From assembly GCA_031002005.1 (NCBI GenBank), contig CM061919.1, positions 173,335,121-173,399,120 of the forward strand: a stretch of DNA of 64,000 nt, in the 5' to 3' direction. Under the pieces are notes generated by a model. That model was not told the DNA's origin. It searched no databases and worked only from the letters and a program-made list of their open reading frames with translations. The translations under genes were made by a program, and so were the position numbers. This stretch comes from Vandiemenella viatica (taxonomy: Eukaryota > Arthropoda > Insecta > Orthoptera > Morabidae). Positions 35,301 through 47,300 of this stretch are shown here, piece after piece. Each line of letters opens with the position of its first letter. The stretch's first letter is position 1.

Positions 35301-38300
35301 CAAAGAATGATTGCTCCAGCTGAAGCTCAAGTTAAAGCTGTGTTTAATGGCGATATGGATGATAGTGTGTGGAGGGAGCAGGTGTTACAGAGGACTGCAG
35401 GACGCACAATTTATATTAACTAAACAGTGACAACAGCTTAATAGTGATTAGATTTACCATGTCAAAAACTACGAGGTGTGTTCAGAAAATAACGGGAATT
35501 TTCGTTTTTTGAAAAAAAAAATTATTTATTTGTCTACATTAATGTTGTTGCTTTCAAAATAATCCCCATTAGATATTATGCACTTCTGCCAGCGCTTCTT
35601 CCAATCGTCGAAACACTTCTCAAACTCGATTTTTGGGATAGCCTTTAGCTCTTTCAGCGAAGCGCTTTTAATGTCATCTATGCTTGTAAAACGACGGCCC
35701 TTTAAGGTTCTCTTTATTTTTGGAAATAGGAAAAAGTCACACGGAGCCATGTCTGGCGAATATGGAGGCTGGGGCATCGTTACAGTATTGTTTTTGGCCA
35801 AGAATTCACGAATAAGCAACGAAGTGTGAGCTGGTGCATTATCGTGGTGCAAAAGCCATGAATTGTTTTTCCACAAATCAGGACTTTTTTTTTCGGATTG
35901 CTTCACGCAAACGGCGTTGAACTTGTAGGTAGTACTCCTTATTTACCGTTTGACCTTGTGGCAAGAATTCACTATGCACTATGCCATTAAAATCGAAGAA
36001 CACCGTAAGCATAACCTTCACGTTCGACCGCACTTGTCGAGTCTTTTTCGGTCTTGGCGAGCCAGTATGCTTCCACTGAGACGATTGAGCCTTAGTTTCG
36101 ACGTCATATCCGTAAACCCATGTTTCGTCACCTGTTATAACACGTTTCAGTAATTCTGTATCGTCGTTGACTTCATTTAGTGACTCCTGAGCAACTTCCA
36201 TTCGCCGCTGTTTTTGTTCAAAATTCAACAATTTTGGAACAAATTTTGCTGCCACACGTTTCATACCCAAAACATTTGAAAAATTTCATGGCATGAGCCA
36301 ATCGATATGCCAACATCATCAGCAACTTCTCTGATTGTGATTCGGCGATCATTCATAACCATTGCTTTCACTTTTTCCACGTTTTCATCGGTTGTTGATG
36401 TGCTGGGGCGTCCGGGGCGTTCGTCATCTTCAACGTCTTCACGGCCATCTTGGAAATGCTTATACCACTCGTAAACTCTTGTTTTACTCATAACAGACTC
36501 ATCATAGGCCTTTGTTAACATATCACACACTTTATTACACTTTATTTCATTTTTTACGCAAAATTTGATACAAATTCTTTGATCCATTTCTTTTAACAAA
36601 CGAAAATCGCTGAGCTCATAAAAACACGTCTAACCTTTGCGGCTGCCACAGACAAAGTAAGCAATGAATACAGCTGAAAATTTTATCATATTTCCAGGGC
36701 ATGTATACCAACATAATAAAAAAAAATTGACAATTGGACTCTCCAAACCCACGAAATTTAAAAATTCCCGTTATTTTCTGAACACACCTCGTATATTTAG
36801 AAGCAACATTAATTTTCAGCTCAAAACTCTCCACAAGGGAACATGGATGTTAACAGGTGGGAAGATGCCAAAGTGGCCACTATCTTGTCAAAAGCCGGTT
36901 ACAAAAAGATTGATTTGGGGAGAAATGTAATGTCATGTAACAGCAGAGATCAGAAGAAAAAGACATAAGGCAGCACAGGCAGTCCTCAAGCAGGATAAAG
37001 CACAGTTCAAAGAGGAAGTTTTTCTAGGATGCTAATGTCTGTGGACTCATTGATCTGATATGAGAACCTCTAACTTTTATTGATTTTTCTCCTTCAAAAT
37101 GTCTTCAATATCTTGAGATAAATCATTAACTCAGTGACTGATGGTGTCAGCAGAAAGAGGATTTTTTTAAATTTCACTAGCAGATTCTAAACCCAGAAAT
37201 AACCTCACAATTTCTTCACTAACAGACTTTAAAATTTCAGCTATTTTATATGGTTTCTTGGTCTTTACCATAAATTCAGCTGCCTTGTTACAAGCTTCAT
37301 GTATTTTATCTGAAAAACATACTGTAGTGGTTATGAATGTTTTTTTTTTTTTTATTTTGCAACAACTGTCAAAAATAATTGGCATCTTTGCTTGATAGAG
37401 AAAAATCTTTTGTTGACAAATGTTGTTGGCAGCAGTAATGAGTTTTTCACCACAAACGATACACTCAGCAATTGGGCAAGGTTTTTTCCACAGGCATGAT
37501 CCTCTCCCCCCCACCCCACACACACACATAAATAATTATAACTATACTGCTGCTGCACCAACTTGTTTCCACTCAACACTTTCACCAGTTGCAGTCGTAG
37601 ATAGAACATCCCATTCAAGGAATTTATCCATCTTGAAGAAATAAAATATTCTGCTAATTGTAATAGAGAATAGCAAGACTAACTACTGATTAACACAAAT
37701 TTCATACCACTTCAAAGCACAGCTGTGATAAAAGTGAACTGATTGTAAGAAGCGATAGTAATACTCTTCGAAGAAGTCACATATATCGTGTTTGCTTTTA
37801 AAATGATGTCTAACAATGGGTTGGGCAGCATTACAGGAAGAAAGTGACATTGGTGGAGAAGCACCTGCACTGACAAAGAAGGAAAATACCAAAACAACAT
37901 AATAAAATAATAAATGACTTGGAAAGTTTTGTTAATCCCATTAGTTTATGTGGAAAGCACAAACTCAGATATGCAACAAATATAACAGAGCCTCAAAGCA
38001 CAGAAGTAGAGGCAAGAAATAAAAATATTTAAAAACTAAAATAAACAATAAGTGTGATTATAAATTTAACATTTAATTTCTTAAAATATGACAATACATA
38101 ACAATTTGCAGCACATGAAACTGAAATATAATTGATAAAGAACTTGACAGTTAATTGCTTACAAGAGGTAAAATTTTGTGACACACACCTTTCACCAGCG
38201 TACCGGTTGTGAACTACTACTTTCTTTGCCTTCAGTAATAATAAAATTATCCATCATCTAGCCATGTAAATGTGTCATCTTATAGTGATAGTCTGAGTGG

Positions 38301-41300
38301 TACTGAATCCATGCAGGCTAGAACGTGAAGTGGAGGTTGGTGTGCCGAGCCCTGGTGCCCGTCTAGAAGTGCTGCGACGGATTTTGCCAAGTGTTGAAGA
38401 TGCAGAGCTATCTCGGGTAGCAGCAGCTGCTCATGGTATGGTACCAGCCGACCTGATGGCAGTAGCTTCACAAGCATCCTTGGCCTCTGCTCGCAGGGGT
38501 GCACCTGTACCAGAGCGACAGGATTTTGATGCTGCACTTGCTCGCGTTCGGCCTACTGCTATTAGGGAAGTCCTCGTGCAAGTACCAGATGTTAGTATGT
38601 GGGTGGATACTAAACTCATCTATTAAATTTATAATTTTATGTTGATAATCTGTTAAGACATCATTCAGCATGTATAATTAAGAAAGTATTTATTTCCCTT
38701 TTTCTTTCCTTTTTTCAATATCGGTCTTGAACTCAATGCATGTAGCTTAATTTATAAATTTCTGTTTCATATTAGTCATCTGGTATATCTCTACAGCTCT
38801 TAATAGTGATTAATGTATTTATTAATAAATTTCATCACAATATTTAAATAATTTTTTCAATTTACTAGAAGGTATTTAAACTATACGACATATCATATTA
38901 ATAAAATATAGCATCTTTTGTTGACCAAATGCAAATTATTTTTAAATATTGTCATTTTTGATTTCAACCAAGTGTAACAGGTATATTGCCATTTCTTGCT
39001 ACTTTGTAGTTAAATCAATACTTGAAAAGTAATGTAAAGAACAGGAAATATATAATTACCTTGCAGCTATTATTTTTTTAGTGGTTATACTATTCTTGAT
39101 TAAATTGTGTCTAGACACATCAAGAAATTATTTGCTTGAAACCTCTCTTACTAGTAATAATAATGTTAATGGTTTTGTGATTTATGTATATCTACGACTT
39201 AATAAATATAAATGAATTGTTGATTTTAATATCATGTCTGAAAGCCAATCAGTTTAATAGTTTGTCTTATCAGAATTTTGACTGGTAAGTTTCATGTAAA
39301 TTGTGACTTCAGTGCTGTGTCTTATATCTAGAAAATATATTTATTTACTGTGTTTGCGCTGTGAACCCTGTTTACAACCATGTGTGTTCTCTGGAATTTT
39401 TCACTCTTCTTCTAAGGGTTTTTTAATAAAATAAGTTCTGGTACCTTCTTTCCTGGTAGAGATTCTTAGAATCTTATGGCACACCCATAATCATATGAAA
39501 GATGTAAAGTAAAGCACCACTTACCAAGCAGAAAGCGTCACATTGGTGAAACAGATGTAGAATATTGTGATACAAAAAAATCTTTTATCTGAAAATATTG
39601 TCTATGCACATGATTACATCATTATGTATTGTGCTTGTCTTGCTATCATTGCAACTTTCATAACATAATTACTAGAACATTATTAATATTAACTAATACT
39701 ATATTCTTAGACTTAATAATTTTTCTTTTACAATTTCATCTCCACTTTAGTCATCAGTATGTAACATTACAAAATATTAAATAATTTACAATTGTAATGG
39801 AACTATCACTCCAGTGACAATTTTCCAAATTACGTACTATTATTCCATTAACATTTTTATTTTTAATTCTTTCGCTGCTTATTACCTAACACATAGTCCC
39901 TCTTCTGGTAACTAAAATAAGCACCTGATTTACCTACACTCAAAACACTACCTTTTTTCTGACAACATGTGCTGTTTTATAGCCACTATCCTCTATTTTA
40001 TTCCAAGTACTGCAAATTCTCTCTATATCTCTGCTAAATTTATTCTGTACAAACTACTCTCTTTGTTTTCTTCCTGCCTTCACACATTTTTCAAGCTATT
40101 TGCATCACGGTTTTGATTTAAATATAATCAGAGTCAGTTATTTTTGACTGGCTAACATTTTATGCTGATCATTATTTAATACGTTAACTGAGCCTGCACA
40201 AGTTTCATTATTTTGCCTTCAGTTAAAAAGCACAAGTCAGTTCTTGACCTAACACATTCTTTATTGTGTCTGCTGTTCAAAATATGTCCACTATTGTAAT
40301 ACAGGATGCCTTATATTTTTCTGATAGGTGCGGTGGAGTGATATAGGGGGCCAACATGATTTGAAGCTCAAATTGCGGCAAGCAGTGGAGTGGCCACTAC
40401 TATATCCTGATGCTTTTTCTCGGCTTGGAATTTCACCACCACGTGGGGTCCTTATGTTTGGCCCTCCAGGTTGTTCCAAGACCATGGTTGCCAAGGCCCT
40501 TGCCACAGAAAGTGGCCTCAACTTTATCTCCATCAAGGTTTTTGCTACATCCATTAATTGTAATATGCCCTATATTCATTAAATTATATTCAGTAATATA
40601 TATAGTTAATCAGAAGCTGTTATACTAAATTTCCAGTTTGTTAAACAAATATTTTATTTGTACTTGTATTTGTATCTGGTTTAGATTGCTCTGGAGCTTG
40701 GGTTTCATGGAATATATTTACTATCATAATTTTTGGAGAAATATTTCTGTTTTGAAATTTGTTTTGGCCTAGGGTCTCTATTGTAAGTTGTGGTGGCAGT
40801 TTTATTAAACGTTTATTCTCATGTTCCGTATAATAGTTATTTTGTGAATTTTTATGTAAATCATTGTATACCACTGCTCATTGTTACAAAAAGATAAATA
40901 TACAGAGAGTTGAGAGGCGTTGAAGAGTTATTAATTGTTCCTTTGGTGATGTATATAAATATATGATTCTGTGTGCTTGTCTTCAGTATGTGGCTTCTAA
41001 TTTATTTGTAAAGCCTGTTTTCTGTGTATTAAAAAGAAATTGTCTCTGAATGATATTTGATATTTCATGTTTAGATCATCACTATTCATTGTGTGCAGGG
41101 GCCTGAGCTGTTCAGCAAGTGGGTGGGGGAATCGGAGCGTGCAGTACGAGAGGTTTTTCGACGAGCACGCTTAGTAGCACCTGCCATTGTCTTCTTTGAT
41201 GAATTGGATGCATTGGGTGGTATGCGAGGAGATAGCGGTGGCGGGGGTGCAGGTGTTCAGGACCGGGTATTGGCTCAGCTGCTTACGGAAATGGATGGGG

Positions 41301-44300
41301 TCACACCCCTTGGCAATGTCATCGTTGTGGGAGCTACCAACCGCCCTGACAGGATTGACAAGGTGAGACAGGTAGATTGCGACTTAGAAAATTGTTACTG
41401 AGCAAATGAAAATGTAAATAAATTAATTTTTCACAAGCTACAAACTGGTTCAAATCTCTTCTGTGATGGAACTTGCTATATAGACATGCTTAGTCTAGTT
41501 CTAATGGCTATGTCTGGTATCTAATTAAAAGATTTGGATTTTATGGTATTATCTTACTTGTTCTGAATATATTAAACCGTGTTCGTCCAGATAAAATGAG
41601 AAACATTTCTAAATATACTTTTTAGAACTTGTTTCATTCTGCTAAACTTAACAATCTGGAAGTCACCATTCATATTAGCTGCTTCAAATCAGGAGAGTGT
41701 TTCTTTAGAATGTGGTTAACACTCTGGTGTCACATTTGATAAGATGCAGGTTCGAATCATTGTCCGAGCATCCAGTTTTGGGTTTTCCATGGTTTCCCCA
41801 AATCACTCCAGGTGAATGCCAGGATTCTTCCTTCAGAAAGGCCATGGCAGAATTCCTCCTCATTCCTTGTCCCCATTCCCACCCCACCTCTAATGACCTC
41901 AATGTTGATGAGATGCAAAAAAAAAAAAAAGCTTTAGAATGCTAGTGTTCTTCATTGTGTTACTTGGAGTATTGATGATTATTGACCATTCTGCATATTA
42001 TGAGGTGTAAAAGAATGAGTTCACATCTTGTAATCTGTGTATTGGTAATCCTTCTTTGTTTTGGCTATCTTGCATGGTATACAATTTCATTTAATTCAGT
42101 CACAAAGACCACTCATAACTCAGATGATATTAGCATATAACTTACCAATCAACAGATAAGTACATAGAACATTTTGATAATATCCTGTTGCTTTTGGATC
42201 TACTTTACAGCTGACCTATCTGAAATATACTTCATTAGGTTTCCCCAATTAACTATCTACTGCTCATTCCTGAGTTGTAGCTTCAAGTTTAAGATAATTC
42301 TTACACAACAACAACAAATTGTGATATGAACGTATTGTGATCACAATCATGTTCAGCAGTCTTTTGCTGCTATTCTTTTGTTATTGAACCATCTGTTTCT
42401 ATGTCCGATCCTACAATATGATGTGTGTATTTGACAGGCCTTATTGAGACCAGGCAGGCTGGATCGTATTGTGTATGTGCCATTACCTGATGCTGAGACC
42501 AGGCGCGAGATCCTGGCACTGCAGTTGGGACCACGCACACCAATTGCTCAGGATGTTGATATGGATGAGCTGGTGGCTGCCACTGATGGATACTCAGGAG
42601 CTGAGGTACTGTGTAAAGCTCTTAGGTATATTATTTGCATCACAAAAGTTAAATGTTTTTTTGGTAGGTTTAATGTTTTCAAAGAAAATTGCAGGCTGAC
42701 TAGTTTGACCTTAGTTGAATGGGGAGCAAGTTATTTCTGATGAAAGGGACAACAAAAGGCCAAATTGATAGTACAGCACTGAATTTGTCAGAATGAGCCA
42801 TATAATCAGAGTAATGCTATTGTAGTCAAACAGAAAGTAATTTAATGGGTGGAGAAATTCTTAAGAAACATGAAGCAAGAAGTTAGGGTAAGAAGCACTG
42901 TATCATAAAAGGTGAAATGAAAGAAAATAGAGCTGCAGGGTAGTGTACTGGGACCATTGCTGTTCATCATTCTAATGAATGATTTTGTTAGTGATTTACA
43001 GGAATTCAGAGCTTCAACCACTACTCAATATGTCCTGCCTAACTGATTTAATCATCAATTAGGAAAGGAATTTGTAGTTTCAGAATAGGAACAGATATTG
43101 CAAAAGAATTAGTTTACTTAGGAAGGAAAATTACATCAGATAATTGAAGCAAGGATGACATCAGACACTTGTCATATATCTATAACCTCGTCAAAACCAT
43201 TTAGAAGATGGCCTATCTCATATAGTTGCATAATAAATAACTTTTGTAAACATTTTCTTAGTAATAATTATTCTTTAATAAAGATGCCAATACAACTGTT
43301 GTTTGATATTATTTATTTCATGGACACGTTTCACCTCTCGTCGAGGTATCTTGTGATGAGACAGTAATTTGGTACTAAAAGAGTAGAGTGGAAAGGCTAA
43401 TGCATAGGAATTAATTGGTCATCAAACTGCCAGAGTGTAATTGTAACAATAAGACTTAGTCTAGCGACAATGAGAGGGTTCGGTAGAAGGAGTTCGGTAG
43501 AAGGAGGCCTGGCAGTGAGCATATGGAGTCAATGGAGACCGATCGGCGCATGATGTAGCAAGCATGCGAAGTTGTGTGTAGCGTAATGCACGTGGGACGG
43601 CCATTTAAGCTCTTAGTTGATGAGTATTGATGGTTTTAAGCAGTTTGGAGAACTATACATGAAGTTGAACTTTTTAAGTAAAGCGCTGACTTAGATCGGG
43701 AAAACATATTGCTCAAGCCTGGGTCTATGTTACCGTAGTCGGATCTGTATCTTTGGCGACCAGTCTGTATTAGCCTTATCAACGGTCAAATTAAGTGATA
43801 TGTGTACTTTAGTAAGCGGTCATATCAGTTGAAGTTGGTGGTTGATTATGTACAATCAGCAGAAATAAACTTATGCATTCCAGTTTAACAAGGAACTACA
43901 ACTTTCATTCAAAACTAAGTCCCAGCTACGCTTTTCCCGACATGGCGTGCGTGTGGTGACTAACGGAGGAGACAATTAAAACGTCGACTTCGAACTACGG
44001 TAACGACGCAACAGACACAGACGTTAATCTTCAGTCAACGAGAGTCGAGCAGTGGCCAACCATTTCGGCAGTATACATTTCGAGGTGCAGCCGTTTGCAG
44101 ACAACGAGCCGGGAGGAGCAGCCGTGAAAGCAATTCCAGTCGGATCCAGGCGATTGCAGTTCTATCATCAGCGATCAACAGAACAGATAAGTCGCCCGCT
44201 TGCGTAGAATTTTGGTTTCAATAACTACAGCAGCAGCGGCGGAATGTGTGACAATAAGTGCAATTCATAAAAGTAATTTCTGCAAGCAATTCCGTGTTAA

Positions 44301-47300
44301 AAGTTAAATTCAGCGTTTGATTTGCCCACACGTGTGACAAAAAGTCAATTTAAATTCAGTAATTATAGGCTTCAAAACAACGTAGTAATTGCTAGTGGTA
44401 TCACGTGAACCATACGCTATGTGTTATACAGTAAAACCACTAAGTTCATTCGATTTGTGCGGCAATTCAGATCCAACAAGGTTAATTATTACCAACAAGT
44501 AGCATTTTATTCCGCAATTTCATGGTTTCAAAGTTTTTTGATAATTTACATAATGTTCCGGACACTGCATTTGGTTCCATTGTACATAAGCTTAACTTAA
44601 ACGTGTAACTACGTGGCTTGTTGTTAGCAAACTTTATCCATATTGTTCAAAATTTTTCTATTATTCATTTCATTCAAACTTTAATTTCAGATACCTAATT
44701 TTCTGTATTGTAGCGATCATTCTCTCTTATACAGAGTGACGCCATATTGCTTGTTGACATTTGCGGGCCAGAGACCACAGACGCTACAAAGAATTTGATG
44801 CAAAGGTTTTAATCGCTTGATTCGCAGTGCACAGATTAGCTTGCTATTAAGATCATCTTTGCATTGAACATATGGTACCATCCTTGAGGTTTAGTTGTGT
44901 TTGTTTCCATAAGCGACGTAATTTGATAATACAAGTGGATCGTTAATACAAGCATACGCGCTTATCTCAAACCATATTAAGCAATTTCTTTTCAAGCCTA
45001 AACATTACTAGTGCTTTAGATTTTGGGTTTCTGTGGTTTTATTATATTTTTTGTTCATGTGTATATGTGAGGTGTTCTATTTGGTCAATTTGGTGCTTAA
45101 TCATTTTGGAGGGCACATATTTGTGTGTTCGGTTTTGTAAATAACTGCAGCGTTGTTGTTGTGGATAGTTCCAGCGTTGTGTCCTTTTTTTTTTTTGTGA
45201 ATATATATATTTTCTTTCTTTAAAGATAAATGAATAAGGAACCGATTTCTAATATCGCAGTCCTGGGGGATTCATCATTTGCGGATAATGCAGATGAAAC
45301 TTTGGACAATCAAACTGAATATTTGGGAGATATTATGGAAGTAACACCCCTTACTGTACCAAATACAAATGCAAGTGTAGATTTATTGCGCGGCTGACAG
45401 GAGGACACTTCCTTTGATACTCAATTGCAAGTTTCCATTAGATCATCATCTGATGATGAACTGATAGGTTTTAACTCACAGGGGGAACATCCAAGACAAC
45501 TTGAACATGCTGAATCTTCATCGGATGATAGGGTAATCACATTTCCCACGGCAGGTAGGCAAATGAACCAGCCAGTCGATAGCGATATCCTAACGAGGTT
45601 AGGCCAGTTGCTAGCATCACAAGCTGAACAGATTAGGTTAGAAACTAAACAATTACTAGAATCACAGACTAAAAAATTTGAATTACTAGATTCACAAACT
45701 AAACAACTACTTGAATCACAGGCGAAACAAGCTGAACAGGATAGTTTAGAAACCAAACAACTACTTGAATCACAGGCGAAACAAGCTGAACAGGATAGGT
45801 TAGAAATTAAACAATCACTAGATTCATTTAGCTCAAAATTGGAATCACAACTTAAACAGTTAGAACAGTCATTTACTACAGCATTAGACTCACAAGCCAA
45901 ACAGGTCAATTCAGTTACCTTAAGGGTTAACGAACATGACACACAGATGAACCATAACTTAGAACTGAAAGAGCAGACACAGCACATTCAGGTAATTCAT
46001 AATAAAGTAGACTACACTGCAGCCAACTTAACAGACAATTTTGAACAATGTAAACAGGAGGTTGGAGTCTTACAGACAGTGTGTAACCATACACAGGCTA
46101 GGGTAGCCGAGGTTGCAAAGACTGTTGAAACCCTTACAATCCTTAGTAGCACAAATACAGAAGATATTAACAAGTGTAGACAAGGTGTAAACTTATTAGA
46201 GAGTCAGGTGACAGCACGGGTGAATGCGTTAGAGGCCAAAGTGGTAGAACAATTAAATCCACAACAAGGTATGGTAGGGCCACAGGGAGTGATAGTCACA
46301 TCAGAAAAAGTTGATTACAGGAATTTCAACATGGAAGGCAACCTGCACCCTGTTGACTTCCTGAAACAGTTCGAACGCTCAACACAATTTGGACATTATT
46401 CTCAACAGCAGAAAATAAATTGTGTGCTTAGTTGCCTAGCAGGAACAGCCGAGCTTTGGGGAAATGGTATTGTACAACAGTGCTCTACTTATGACGGTTT
46501 CAAGGATAGGTTTTTGGGGGAGTACAGGCCCCAGGAGGTCCAATACCAAGTTAGGAGGTCCATATCCAGTGGGAGGAAATGGAATGGTAGGCCTAAAAGT
46601 TTGTGTGATTTCTTTAGTAGAGAGGTTCATAGGGCTTGGTACTTAGATGACCTAGTGCCAGCAATAATTTTAATAAAAGATCTCTGGTTGTACCCTCCAC
46701 CCAAGCTATTTTTAATAAAAGATCTCTGGTTGTACCCTCCACCCAAGCTATTTTTAATAAAAGATCTCTGGTTGTACCCTCCACCCAAGCTATTAAGGGA
46801 ACATACAATGTTAAGTCACTGAAACCCTACAAGTCATTACAGGTGGGAAAGGGCGACTAACACCCTACTCCCCATGCTAGTGAAAAAACTGATACTTCAG
46901 CAGCAGCAGCAACAGATATTCAGGACTCGGTGGCTGGAAGTATAACTATTGTCCAGGTTCGACCTTTAAATGATTTAACTCTAAATCAGGATTTAGTTTC
47001 TGCAGGCGTGACCGAGTTCCAGGTGTCCTTACCTTCCAATGATAATGTTGCTATCAACAACACTCCATCACCTTTGGTTCCCCCAGATTTAAGTATCCGT
47101 AGCACAGCAGAGAATCTAGTAGTCAGGATTTGGTAGCGAAGGTATAACTATTATCCAGGCTAGTCCTTTAATTGATTTAAATCTCAATCAGGATCTAGTT
47201 TCCAGAAGCAAGACCAAATTCCAGGTGTCATCACCTTTAAATGACTCAGATGCCTCAACAGCCAATCAGTTACCATGGGTTCAGTCTACTCTATTTTCCA

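Larger units (their letters stand above)
34316..38316 (+). other. AFG2A-like intron 4
   Basis: Carries the mariner at 35472-36791 and a BED/hAT-like relic (37080-37640). A (CA)n-rich stretch lies near 37505. The rest is unremarkable. Confidence 0.5.

Noticed and set aside
38280..38671. Minus-strand frames opposite exon 5 of the AFG2A-like gene
   Set aside because: Shadows of a conserved exon whose plus-strand frame matches the family residue by residue.
45421..45987. Cysteine-rich 188-codon minus-strand frame
   Set aside because: It is the antisense of the gag coiled-coil repeats; the regular Cys/Ser pattern mirrors the AAACAA/GAATCACA codon repeats on the plus strand.
46464..46808. Short frames on either strand inside gag
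   Set aside because: Overlap the well-supported gag frame and show no family features; the minus-strand one reflects the 42-bp repeat.
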